A DNA stretch of 64,000 nt, taken from positions 3,353,001 to 3,417,000 of the forward strand of contig JAPXFQ010001003.1 in the NCBI GenBank assembly GCA_028564705.1, in the 5' to 3' direction. The notes below the pieces were generated by a model. It was not told the origin of the DNA, ran no database searches, and saw only the letters and a list, made by a program, of their open reading frames with translations. Position 1 is the stretch's first letter; every line of letters begins with the position of its first letter. Shown piece by piece: positions 10,897-22,350 of the stretch. Origin of the DNA: Apricaphanius iberus. Its lineage: Eukaryota; Chordata; Actinopteri; Cyprinodontiformes; Aphaniidae. A program made the position numbers and the translations under genes.

Positions 10897-11527
10897 GCCA
10901 CGTAGATGATTACTACATTTTATTAAGTGGAACCCACGAAGAATAACCACTACAGGGCAAACTAATGAGGATCCACAATAGGCTTGTGCCGATGAATACT
11001 GTCATCATCCATCGTGATAGCTGACGAACATCACGAGGTAGAGCCACCATCGTGATGCCACGCCTCTCACCCTGTCAGACACGCACTAATCATATAGTTT
11101 CTTCTATAGTGTGTGGATTTGGTGTGTTTCGTTTGCATTTGTTTCCCTCGGTGAAGCTCCAAGAGAAAAAATTTAACTTATCAGGCCGAACACCTTGAGC
11201 GATCACCGTGCACATGTCTCCAGCGGCAGACAGGCATTGCAAGGGAGATTAGTACCGTTTCACCTGTTTTGCGAAGCGAGCGAAGATCCCCGCAAAACTT
11301 GCACTGTGTGCACTATGAGTCAAGGGTGCGTAGATATTGGAGCCTGCCTTTTGTTTTCCAACTGTTTTGGGCTGAAGAGGGGAGACGTAAGAGCTTCAAC
11401 GGAGATCAGCTTTTCACCTGTCAGCTGACGTAGTTGAGCTGCTCGTGGGAAGAACTTATTATAAGGCTGTTACCTGGGAGGAGAACGACCTAGACTGAGT
11501 TTATTAAGTGTAGCTTAGTCGTCTTAT

Positions 11528-11800
11528 TTACAAGGTAAAGAAATAATGTTTTATTTTCCAGTTTAAAGCTCTGAAAAGATCCAGCACGATGCCCAAATCT
11601 GCACACACATAAAAGTTACTGTAATTCTTACACCTTGAAATTGTTTTTGCATCTGATCCCTGGAAGGCTCCTTGCAGATATGAAGGGAAGATTGTTATTA
11701 CAATTCTATTCCTCTCGTCTGTCAAAATTGTGTTGATTGCGCAAAATCCCCTCTCGCACTGACGTGTGTATCCTGCAGCCATCAATTTTTGAAGCTGTTC
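11528..11800 (-). pseudogene. hAT transposase C-terminal (dimerisation) fragment
   Basis: The minus-strand frame around 11600-11790 reads CERGFCAINTILTDERNRI. This matches the hAT C-terminal dimerisation signature, in which xCERGFSxMNxIxTDxRxxL is strongly conserved in the SCAND3/ZBED5-like branch. Upstream in frame is EQLQKLMAAGYTRQ, a plausible degraded lead-in; downstream the frame continues without family resemblance. Nothing of the catalytic core remains, and the N-terminal side is frame-shifted. The piece lies between the two direct-repeat copies of the Harbinger-like composite, so it is probably a separate hAT insertion. Its own left end may be near 10979 (AGGCTTGTGCCGATGAATAC), unproven. 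Confidence 0.65.
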
Positions 11801-12147
11801 GCCTATGTTGTTTAAGTCCTTTAAGCAGAAGTACAGGGGTTGAAGAATTCATGTGATGGGAAATATTAATCTGTTGGACCAGCGGGAGAAACAAAATATG
11901 TATCCCCCTTAGAGATAAGAAAGGAATAATCAGAGGGGCAACATCACAAGCAGCAGGAGTGGAAGTCTCCCTCCCCTTCAGCAAATCGCACACTGCTTAT
12001 AATGTGTAACTATAGTAAAATAATTAAAATACAGTTTACAAAATTTTCATAAGTTTTCCTTTTCATTTTTTAAGTAGAACATTCTTTAGGCTGTTGTGAA
12101 CAGATATAGTGTGTCTTTACCAGGTGGAGACACGCTGACAGTGCAGT

Positions 12148-12340
12148 GAGTTATGATGCGCCTTTGGGGGAAAAACCGGTTAATATTTACACAACTGTCA
12201 GGCTTATGGCCATTAGAGGGTTAATTACTCTTAGGTTATATTGTGTGTGAATTACATTTTTAATTTTTCAGTAATAAACTTATGTTGATTGACGTTCCAC
12301 AAAGTTAAGACATGCCTTCGAGAAGCGCTAAAAATAGGTA
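12148..12340 (+). repeat. Direct repeat, copy B
   Basis: Second copy of the 10555-10760 repeat, beginning TTATGATGCGCCTTTGGGGG and running past GGTTAATTACTCTTAGG and AGTAATAAACTTATG. Confidence 0.5.
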
Positions 12341-12625
12341 CTAAAATTGCCGGCGCAACATTTTTGTCCTTAGTAAATGCTTAGTATGCACCTTGAACGC
12401 CTACTTATTTGCCTGTTCTCCTACCAATATTCTGCATCTTCTTGCAGAAACGCCCATATTAAGATTAGGGAGAAGTTCTAAATGGATTGCCTGCGTCTTG
12501 GTCTGGGTTTAACAGGCGCAATGCTCTCATGTCATGTAAGTAAATCAAGTACGGCCTGTTTTTGTGACACTGTGCTATTTTTTCTTGTTTTAACAAGCGC
12601 AAACCGTTGCTAAATCAGGCCGTTA

Positions 12626-14482
12626 ATCTTCACGTGTTTTTTGTCTGTTAGATGGCGTTTTAGATTCAAGCTAAGTGACACAAATTAAAACAGAACTGAT
12701 TCAAATTCAGTTTCTGACAGAACAAAATTCTAGCCATATATTTCAATTTAAAAAATTGCATTTTATTTGACAATATTGATTGCTTTAAAGGGTTAACTTT
12801 ACGTCCTACTACAGCCTTACATGGCTGTAATGTGTACGATTTGCAAACACAGCATCAGGGGATCAACACACTGTCAGCTGTTACGAGGATTGTGGCTCCC
12901 AGGCTGCAGAGAGGTATTCAGGGTGACACTCTCACTTCCTAACATGCAGACATCTGCGGCCTGTAAGATGCAAGCTGGCAAATGGAGTGGAAGAGTAGCC
13001 CCATTAAACCCCGGCTCACTTCTGAGAAGCAGGCCAGGGGCTTCGAATGCTGGTCTTTCATTGCGCAGCAGAAAGTGCTGACGCAATTTTTTGTCTGGCT
13101 AAAATGTCTTCTGACCGCATGACACTGGCTCTTTTCTTCCTCTAAGATTACCCGGGCCGTTAAAGCTAGAGCTACACAATGGAGACACAGTGTGTGACCG
13201 CTGTTTGGGAGGTGACATAAATTATACTCGTGCCATAAAAACTCTGCAAAGGTCTGCATTGCTCACATTTTTAAATGGTGAGCAAAGAATGTATCTGTCT
13301 CCAGTGTTAATTGGGTTTAACCTGTTTTGTTATTTTTCACTACTTTTAACATATGCCGGGAAACAATGCTTTTCTTTTGGGTTTTTTTAGTGCAGAACAG
13401 CTTCTCAAATAAATCATGCGCTTTGACATCTGTTCAGAGGAACAAACCCTGTAATTTATAAAGCTCTCTGGCCTGAGAAAAAGCTTCCTTGGCCCTTTTG
13501 CTTGCAGTGCAGATCTGTCAGTTTGTGATGACCTGGAGTGGTGGCTCCTGTGCTGGTCAGTGGTGCAGAGAAGGAGAAATATTTCATTGTCTCCAGGGTG
13601 GTAAAGTATTGGCTGAGGCTACTGTAAGTTTGCATCAAATTTGACACACATTCTGTTGTTTTCCTGGATGGTTTCCCCTCACAGAGCAGAAATTGGAATT
13701 ATGTCTTTAAGCCTCTGGTTATTGTTACAGTCAAGCAGTTGCATTTATTTATTTCCTTTTAATAGTATCAGTCATGCATCGGCTAAGCAGGTGCTGCAGG
13801 CTGTAAATTTCTGCTCACTGCTTGAGGATATGATGCTGATGAAAAAGACCTGTGTTGTCAAAGCTGGTGAAGGGAATTTGAAGGAGATGGTTTTTCCCCA
13901 GTGGGATGTGTGGGTGGGTGAGCTGCAGCCTATGGCTGCTCAAAGGGGAGCCGTGTTAAATCTGACACACTAAAACCCACAAACGCCAACTCTGAGAGGC
14001 AGTTGTGACAAAAACCAATTTAGGTGGCACGATAAATCCTGTTTGAGCTGCTCTCTCTTTGGTTTAACCTTGTTTCTTTGATTTTTAAGCCCTCCTTGTG
14101 GCCAGGGTGCACTTCATGAGAAAAGTTTTTTTTTCCAATTATCTTAGATGTTGAAGAAATACAATTTTGGTTGTCTACACAGAATGGAAGAATTTTCAAA
14201 CTAAATAAGCAAAAGTTATAGGAGTTCTCTCTATTTGGACTACACTGCACATAATCCTAAGAAGAATTTCTTACTATATTAGAATTATACTATTCTTTTA
14301 CACTGTTTATGCACTGATTATAAAGCATTATATGTTGTAGCCATAATAATATGACTTTAATATGTCAGTCAGCTTCAGTCATCTGACATCTGAAAGAAAT
14401 GTTTAAAAATGGTGCAGTGGAGGGTGCGGGTACATTTTGGAAAAATAAGCAGTAGCAAAACTGCTGAGCACATTTCTATGAA
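12626..14482. other. No gene seen; 12.8-13.25 kb of higher complexity
   Basis: Apart from 12800-13250, which is less AT-rich and free of recognisable repeats, this is ordinary AT-rich sequence. Open frames here (for example 13641-13973) have no splice context or family resemblance. Confidence 0.5.
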
Positions 14483-14596
14483 GAGTCTTATTTATAAAGC
14501 GGAGATTGTGTACTACTAGGTGTAAGTAAAAAAAAGTTGCTGAGTTTAGGTACGGTTTTAGTAAGGATTCTACGCAAAGTTTTATAAATGAGACCC
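14483..14596. mobile_element. Small inverted-repeat element (MITE-like), 114 bp
   Basis: The ends are inverted: GAGTCTTATTTATAAAG from 14483 and CTTTGCG...TTTATAAATGAGACCC closing at 14596, so GGGTCTCATTTATAAA reads inward from the right. Superfamily and target duplication are unclear. Confidence 0.45.
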
Positions 14597-15655
14597 CTGG
14601 ACTGGTTCCTGGTCTGCTTGATCTTGTCTTTAGTCACAGATCCCATCTAACAATATTATGATTAGAGTAGGAAGCTACTTAGGGATTATTGTATTGTCTG
14701 TGGGCTGCTTAATCTGGCACAAACACAGTTGGAAGACATCCAGGGTGAATACTATATAAATTCACAGTGGGACCTCAACCTGCCCTTGAAGTGGCTTGTT
14801 GGCAGGAGAGTAGTGTTTCATGTTTAGCCCAGAGACAAACAACTAGAACTACCTTGTTGCCTGTTCTGCTGGTTTGAAACTGAAAAGCTTCACTATTTAC
14901 TGACTTTTATGTTAACAGCTCCAAGCCAATCCTAATTGTCATGCAGCTCATTAAAGCATGTTATGCTGGCGGCTTTGAAGCTGGACACATTGAATAACTC
15001 TCGAATCATTTGCTCTGAATGAATGCAACTGGGGAAGCATTGGTAGCTGCTTTCTATTTTTATAGTCTCTGAAGATAGTCTTGTTTGTGTTTGGCTTCTT
15101 GTTTAATTTTTTTAACAGCTTGAATCTAATCGACAGCACTATATTTGCACGCAAAACTTGCAGTACTTTATTTTTTTCTCCTTAGGCCAGTTGCAAGGCT
15201 TCTGACGTCGTTAGGGAGTACATTAATAGAAGGTATTCTCAACTGTTCTAGACTATGCCCTGGATACATTGACCTGTGGCAGCTCTTAAAGTTGTCACTC
15301 TAGCCACAGTTCATACCCTATTAACGCCACTCAGACACTTGCATGTGCTTTTGCTTTAAAACCCTATAAAGGATGCGGCTATCCTTGGGGTTTATGTAAA
15401 TTTTCTACCAAAGTTTTTCCTTCCACACAGTTTTCCATTGAGAAGCTTGCATAAAATGTCTACTTTACTCACCTGTTTTGCAGTGCAACTGAGATCAATA
15501 ATCAATCTCATACATTGTATAGATTACAGATTATTACATAGTCTTTACAAAAAAAATTTCAAGGTACATTTGCCCATGTTGCTTATGCATATTTTCCTTC
15601 TACGGAACTTTCTATACATACGTGTGGAAATACCCATCTGTTTGAAAGAGTTTTA
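14597..15655. other. No gene seen
   Basis: AT-rich sequence without exon-like or repeat structure that I can name. Confidence 0.55.
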
Positions 15656-15836
15656 TAGTGGGGCCAAAAAGTATTTGGCAGCCACCAATTCTGCTAGGTT
15701 TTCCCACTTAAAAAGATGAGAGAGGTCTGTAATTTTCCTCTTTTGTTCACTTTAACTATCAGAGACAGAATGTCATCTTTTTAAGTGAGACAACTGGCAG
15801 AATTGGCGCCTTGCAAAATACTTTTTTGTCCCACTG
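15656..15836. mobile_element. Tc1/mariner miniature element, 181 bp
   Basis: The left terminal repeat is TAGTGGGGCCAAAAAGTATT followed by TGGCAGCCACCAATT. The right end mirrors it, with ACTGGCAGAATTGGCGCC then ATACTTTTTTGTCCCACTG. The internal part is only about 50 bp. TA precedes it at 15654-15655; the right TA has mutated to TC. It shares its terminal repeats with 3616-4117 and 20849-21108. Confidence 0.85.
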
Positions 15837-17660
15837 TCATTCTTGCATATTTTAGAATTGTTTGCCAAGTGAAGCATGATTAAGAACAGCACCAAAGACA
15901 AAATATTGATATAGGGTCATCATAAATTAGAAAAAAAGCTAAAAACAAAGTGACACACTGTTTAGATTAGCCTATTACCCTAACCCTATAGTTGTTGTGG
16001 CTTGAAAAAATCTGCTGAAGGCTGTGGTTATCCCTGTTTTGTTTTTTTTTCCAGTCAATTTCTTTTCATTTGATTGATCACAAACATGTTACAACTCTGC
16101 TTCTTTTTCATTGACCTTTCATGACTAATTCTGCTTGTGGAGGGTTTTAAAGACTGTCCAGTAAACAACTGTTTGCAGTCTTTTTCTGTTATTGCATAGC
16201 CTTAAAAGTCCTTTTTTATTGGTAATATTCCAATTTTATGAAAAAACAAATCTTGGATTTTCATCATGTGTAAGGCATAATAATCAAAACTAACAAAAAT
16301 AAATGTCATGATTCTGTGTGTATATAAGGCAACATCTATCTATGTATCTCTCTCCGTCTATTCATCACTTTATTTTGTTAGAACTGGACCTAATTTTTCT
16401 TTTCTTTGAGTACACTCTCTATTTGTGAATGTTTAAATATATTCTTCCCTGACCTTGCTGTAATTCATTGCTTTGTTTTTGGACACAGTAAAACAAAACG
16501 ACAGGAGATCACAGTCATATCTTGCGAAAAGGGCCTTGCTGAAGTGCCAGGAAAAAAAAATTAATATTTATATATATATATTTTTCACTACCACCAGAGT
16601 ATTTAAAAACCTGCGAACCATTCTAGTCATATTAAATTGGCCAACTGAATTGTGGTTTATCTCACCGTACCATCCCGTCCCATTTAGCAGATTTAATCCT
16701 TTTTCCAATTGCCAGTGTAATTTAAATTTAGAAATAGAGAAACTCAAAAAGTTACCATCTGAGTTTATGAGAGAACTCCTTTGGGACTGTGTTTGCACAG
16801 GTTTGTTCAAAATCATCTCCTCCCCTCCGGTTTCTGCCTGCCGCCGTCGACAGCTGGACCAAACTAACAGCTGCTGCCCTTCCCCCCAAATCTAAAACCT
16901 AAAACACAACAACAACAGAAAGCCTGTCTGTGTCGGGCTTTGTAGCTGGGCAAATTGTCTCGTAACGACACTGTAAATCTGTGTGAGGTCCCCGTTGAAC
17001 AAAGTCTCCTGCTGTAGATTAATCTTGTTAAAGGTTGTTAAAATAGCCTAAAGAAGAGAGGTTGGAATTTATTTATGTATATGACAGAAGCAGAATTGGC
17101 TTTGGTTGACCAAAACTGACATTATTTTGAGGTGTATGAGATGCTGACAAACATGCCACCCACATAGACAGCATACATGAATGTGGCTGCCATTACCAGT
17201 TATTATGTGCAGACATGCCTAGTAGGGGTCCACAATGCTATTCTTGGCAACATGCCTACACAAAGTTCAGTGTCAGCTTGCAGCAAAGGTTTTTGTTAGA
17301 GTACCCTTGCTTATGGCCATATTGTCACATTTATTTTGACTATCCAGTTCTAAATATTTTAACAACTTGTTTAATAGGATTATGTTTATTATTGATCACG
17401 TTTATTTAGTTCAGTTTTTTATAATCTGACAATTCAAACCTAATCTAAAGGTTCTCTTCCAAAAAAGGCAGTCATATTCCAAAAAAAAAATCACCTTTTA
17501 AATAATGAAATCAATCTATGAAATCATGTTTAGAGCTCAAACTTGATAACATACATTATAGTTAAAATTCAATGCAGTCAAATTCAGCCTAAAACGCTAG
17601 CTGATAAAAAGCTATGATTCTAAGAATGATGCTAAGCTGATTTCGTCATCATTCATTTGT
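15837..17660. other. No gene seen
   Basis: AT-rich. Contains a short TA run near 16566-16580 and a GC-richer patch near 16820-17000. I see no exon with acceptor, open frame and donor together. Confidence 0.5.
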
Positions 17661-20600
17661 GGATGGATGGTAGATGAAGTGATATAAAAAGTTTACACAC
17701 TCTTAGTAATTGGAGACATATTTGTTTTATTATTCATCTAGAAATCAAATAAATCTGTTAGGTGTAATTTAGTCCGTTTTACTATATAAAATGAAAGTAT
17801 CCTTGTTCTTAAAACTTTCTCATTTGCATCCTTGTTTGCAGACAGATTACACATGGATCAAGTTGATCCATTTATAAATAGTTATATAATTTTACATGAT
17901 AGTGTTCAGTATTCCTTTCAGTGCCGCTGTGCCTTTTCCTTATCTCAGTCTTTGTATGCTTTAGATGGGGACCAGTCTATTACTTCACTCCATGCTACTT
18001 CCAGGAATTTGTTTGAAAATAAGATGTTTATATTACAGAAGAAAAAATTATGTAAATACATTCCACTTGATCTTTCTTGCATAACTTTGGTTAGTCAAAT
18101 AAAGACCTCTAAAGGAAAAATTAATATTTAGGATCCATTGCTGAAATGAAATGGGTCAAACGCCCGCATGCAAAAGTAAGAATAGCACAAGTCTTTTTTT
18201 TTTTACGTTTAATTTCTTTTTTAATTTCTAACTTTCTTTGAAGCTAATTTCCCAGTGTAGTAATAGTACATAATTAACTTGGAGCCATGTTATTCTGAAC
18301 CACCTAAACCCAATGACAGACACACAGTGGGTTGAATGCCGAGATCTAACGGATATTTATTGGTTGTCATCAGACTGCCATCAGAGGTCATTTGCTGCGC
18401 TAATTGGGTCTCTGTTTCTCTTGGTCTTGTCTCTGCTTTCAATCAAATGTCAGTCAAGTCAGACAGCAATCCGGTAGCAGGCTGAACTGAGAAAGCAGGT
18501 AATTTAAGATGTTTACTCTACATCCTACACGTATCTTCCCACACTCTGCCCAGATCTGGGTTTCCGAGCTGCAAACAGAAATCCTCAGGGTATCTTTGCC
18601 CTTTCCTGGCACACTAATTTGTTTACTTTTTTCGGTGTGTAGATGGCTCTGTAGAGTCTGGGCTAAAAAAAAAAAAAAGTTTCTATATAACATAATATGC
18701 ATGCCATAAAACACCCCGGATGGGCTGCATTAAAAATAACTGTAATGGACTTTTTTTTAAAGTACCCTGAGATGAAAAGTGCCATGATGGGCTATAGTTT
18801 CTTGTATTAGTAATTAACACGATTAGGGTTACTAAAATAATGAAGTCCATTTATATTCTGTGGAGCATAGATTTTTCACATATGCAACCTAATACCACAG
18901 TTAATGATGTTTAACAGTTTAGCTGAAACCTAAATTGCATTGAGCACAGCTAATACACTTATAGTTCAATCTTTAGAGCAATAATGTAATTGGAATTGTA
19001 TAACATAAAACTATATCTACATATTAAACTGTATCAGTCACATTCTTCATTAAAAGGTGATTTTTCTGCTTATAAAGTTCTCCAAAGAGCAAATGCAGCA
19101 TCTTGAATCAGACTATACGTATTCGTTTTGAAACACGTCATATGGGCAGGTCAAAATTGGTCAACATACTCGACAAGTCACTAGTCAGATTTGATCATTT
19201 TTTTGAGAAATTAATTAATTTTATTTTCAAAATAAGTATTTTTTCTCCTGTTTATTCAGAGGAGACATTCAAATATCACCTTCGATTAACTTATCTGTTT
19301 TTTATCTGAGCCAAGTGAGTGAAAAAATACTAGGAGGATTTAGAGAAATGGTCCTAGATTGTCAAAGTATTGACAATGACACCAACTAATACTACATATG
19401 TTATTCTTTCATATTGCTGCACATCAAAGAATACAGAGAATTACCTACACAATTAGTTATTACACGTTACTTATTACGTACACGTGGCTTAATTAATTGC
19501 AAAAACAGATAATCTCAGAAAAAAAGGTTGCAAGTCAGTGCCCAAGAAAATTTCCAACCAAAGACTTCCAAAATGCTGCCAGCCTTCCCCAAACCAACAT
19601 TTTAGCTCAAATGAATACAATTTAATTATTTTACGTACTATTCTGTGCTTTCTATCCCTCTAACGTTTTACTCCCTTTTCTCTCACACAGCCTTCTTGAA
19701 ATATCTTATATACCGTTTCCAGCTTGTAGAGCTTTAGTTTTTATTTTCTATTTTACATATCCTGTTCTCTTACTGACCAGTTTCCAACAGACCTAATTTG
19801 CTTCAGCTTTCCAGGATTTTTTTTCTAATAATATTTGCATTTAATCAAAATGAGTTACTAAATTTTAAATATTCCATTTAATTTGCAAAGCTTGGCAATT
19901 TTTTGAATTCCCACGTTAAACTCTGATTGTATAAGAATAAGACTGAATTAATTGCAGTACTCTTAATTTCTGGAACATGTCATTGCTTTTCTTTCACTCT
20001 TCACTCATTTGCATGCTAAAGGCAGGCTTCTGCTGTACGAGCTGTCTGTGGACAAGATGAAAGGAGATTATAAAGGGCTGCTGCTAATTCACAGTGGACA
20101 AAGAACTTCTACACTGAATCTGAACGTGTTGGTGGTGCACACACAGAAGTGGAACAATGCATAATTCATCAGAAACCAATTCATCTACCATCTCAGTACA
20201 CATGAGTCTGCTTCATTGAAAGCAGGTTCGTGTGCATGCCAGTGCAACGTGCAGTCTTATTTCCCCAGATTGTGAACAAACCAGAGGCTGTTGTTGACAA
20301 TCACTTTCGACGACTGAACCCATTCTGTGACTGATTTAAGTGGGTGAGTCTAGTTGTTGGCAGAAACTCCATTTTCCAGCACGAAATGCCATCTTGAGCA
20401 TCCATTCAACATACCTACAGTCTCTTTCCACCACCCCCTGCGTGTTTGATGGGGTTCCTCATTGATCTGTTCTATTCTTGTCCTATGTTTTGAAACCATA
20501 CCCTGACATGAAAACTTTACATTCTGTCTTCATTGACTCTTTGATGGCCCTTTACATCTCCGATTTGTATGAAATTGGGTTGCACAATATTAGGAAAACA

Positions 20601-20848
20601 TGAAATTGCATCTAATTGTTGAATACTCTAATAAGGATTATAGGTGTAAATAACTTATAAATATCTGAATAAATAAATAAATTATTCAGATCAGTTCGAA
20701 AATGTCGGTGTCAAATTTGATTTAAATTGGAGTTTCACAAACCAAAAAAAAAAAAAGTTACAAGAAATGCACTTCGCAGAAGAAGATTGCCAGGGTGGGA
20801 CTGTTTTTCTCCCAGTCCTGTGCAGAGTTGTGAGTTCATGCTTTTATA
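17661..20848. other. No gene seen
   Basis: Mostly AT-rich. The stretch from about 17679 (ATAAAAAGTTTACACAC) resembles the end of a teleost DNA-transposon family, but no partner end was found. The 99-residue frame at 17832-18131 resembles no family and has AT-driven composition. Confidence 0.45.
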
Positions 20849-21108
20849 CAGTGGGGCAGAAAAGTATTTGGCAGCCACTGAAAGTGCAAGTTGAAAGATG
20901 AGAGAGGTCAGTATTTTTCATCACAGATACACTTATTCAACTGTGAGAGACAGAATGTAAGTAAAACATTTTTTATAAATAAATAATTTAAAAATCATAC
21001 AATCTGATTTCTTTTTTACATTCTGTTTTTAACATTTGAAGTGTACCTATGATGAAAATTAGACAACTTGCACAATTGCGGGCTGCGATTTACTTTTTTG
21101 CCCCACTG
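20849..21108. mobile_element. Tc1/mariner miniature element, 260 bp, both TA sites intact
   Basis: Flanked by TA at 20847-20848 and 21109-21110. The left end is CAGTGGGGCAGAAAAGTATT and the right end TTTACTTTTTTGCCCCACTG, with subterminal TGGCAGCCACTG and the matching CACAATTGCGGGCTGCG. The interior keeps 3'-UTR-like Tc1 sequence (GTGTACCTATGATGAAAATT) and no coding region. It is clearly an internal-deletion derivative of the same family as 3616-4117. Confidence 0.88.
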
Positions 21109-21110
21109 TA

Positions 21111-22285
21111 GCTTGTAGGATAGATTATTGAAATGCTCTGCTTTCTACTCTTACTAAAATAATGTAGCTCCTTTACAGCTACTTCCAACTCAGTTGAAAG
21201 GGATCAGGAAGCCACACAGATTTTTATAATTAGATCTTAAAGGTGCTTTTACTGTTATTTGATCAGTTGACTTGATATTATTGGACAACGCTGCAAGCAT
21301 CCTTACCAAAGGAGGTAGCTCTGTAAGGAAAATGATGCGCAAGCATTTGTCTTTATACTCCTTCATTGGATTAAATTCCATCCATCAATGCAGAGCTTCT
21401 CATATATTTTAATTTTTAATTATAGAATTATCCAGTACAACAGCAGTGTTTTCCAAATAGCATTTTGTGTCGGATGAATTTAGTTGTGACTCTGTCCAAT
21501 CATGAAGCAAACCACTAAGTCCCCTCGTGGTTTTCCTGCTCTTTAGAAACCACGCTAAGTCTATCCACCACTCTGAAGCAGTTCATACACAATAGCCCCA
21601 GGCAAAGAAGTTCAACACTAATATCTGGCTCTGCTTGCTTAGAGATATGAAGCAACTCCAACTCCTAATCAGACCTCTGGCAAAGTGACATGTAGCCGTG
21701 AGCATTTTCACAAAGACAATACAATGATGATTATGTTAAAATAGGAATCATTTGGAAATTGGTTAAATTTGTTACGCAGCGCTTCATTTTAAATTGCTGG
21801 ATTAACCAATTTGGGTTCTATGGATAACGTAGACTCCATCGTTTTTGTGTGTGTTAATCAACTGGGATGGACCTGCATGCACATGGCTTACTTCATAATT
21901 CATTTTGGGTCGGATGCAGCAAAGCTTTCAGTATAGAGCTTTACATCCTGTCTAGAGTCATTTAACTTTACATGGGTTCCTGCATTGTCTAGAAATCTAA
22001 ATGACTGCTCAATCAATAATAATAAAAAAATGATAACCACATCATATCAATGTTGAAATCAGAACTATTAAAAATTATTGACTGTGAAAAATACATCTAT
22101 TGTACTTTAGCAGCAATGACATACCTAGAAACTATTTTTTCCCCTTATGGCTTGTTCAGTCTTTACTTAAAATAATTAACAAAATATGTGGCCAAATGTA
22201 GCACATCATATAAAATATAAGATTAAATAAAATAAGCCATTTGCAGTATTTCATTAGGATCTGAAAAGTAAAAACAACAAACTAA
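21111..22285. other. No gene seen
   Basis: AT-rich sequence without recognisable genes or repeats. Confidence 0.55.
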
Positions 22286-22350
22286 AAAACAAACCGTCCA
22301 TGTAGTAAAACATAGTGGTGGCAGCATCAAGGGTTGGGGATTCTTTTCTC
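22286..22350 (+). mobile_element. Short Tc1/mariner fragment
   Basis: Contains AAACATAGTGGTGGCAGCAT followed by CAAGGGTTGGGGATTCTTTT, corresponding to the conserved transposase segment K(H/T)GGGSIMxWGCF around the second catalytic region. Flanking sequence has decayed beyond recognition. Confidence 0.5.

Larger units (their letters stand above)
10347..12625. mobile_element. PIF/Harbinger-like composite element, 2.27 kb
   Basis: The ends are inverted: GGGCCTGATTTATC from 10350 and, reverse complemented, CGGCCTGATTTAGC ending at 12622. Both are flanked by TTA (10347-10349 and 12623-12625), which fits the 3-bp TWA target site of PIF/Harbinger elements. The interior is composite: it holds a diverged direct repeat (10555-10760 and 12148-12340) and, between its copies, a hAT transposase relic. 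No Harbinger transposase or Myb-like protein is seen. The two termini may come from two neighbouring copies of one miniature family. Confidence 0.5.

Noticed and set aside
13641..13973. 110-codon open frame
   Set aside because: No domain, signal or splice context; the composition looks like translated non-coding DNA.
17832..18131. 99-codon open frame
   Set aside because: AT-rich composition, no recognised domain, no exon signals, and a length expected by chance in this window.
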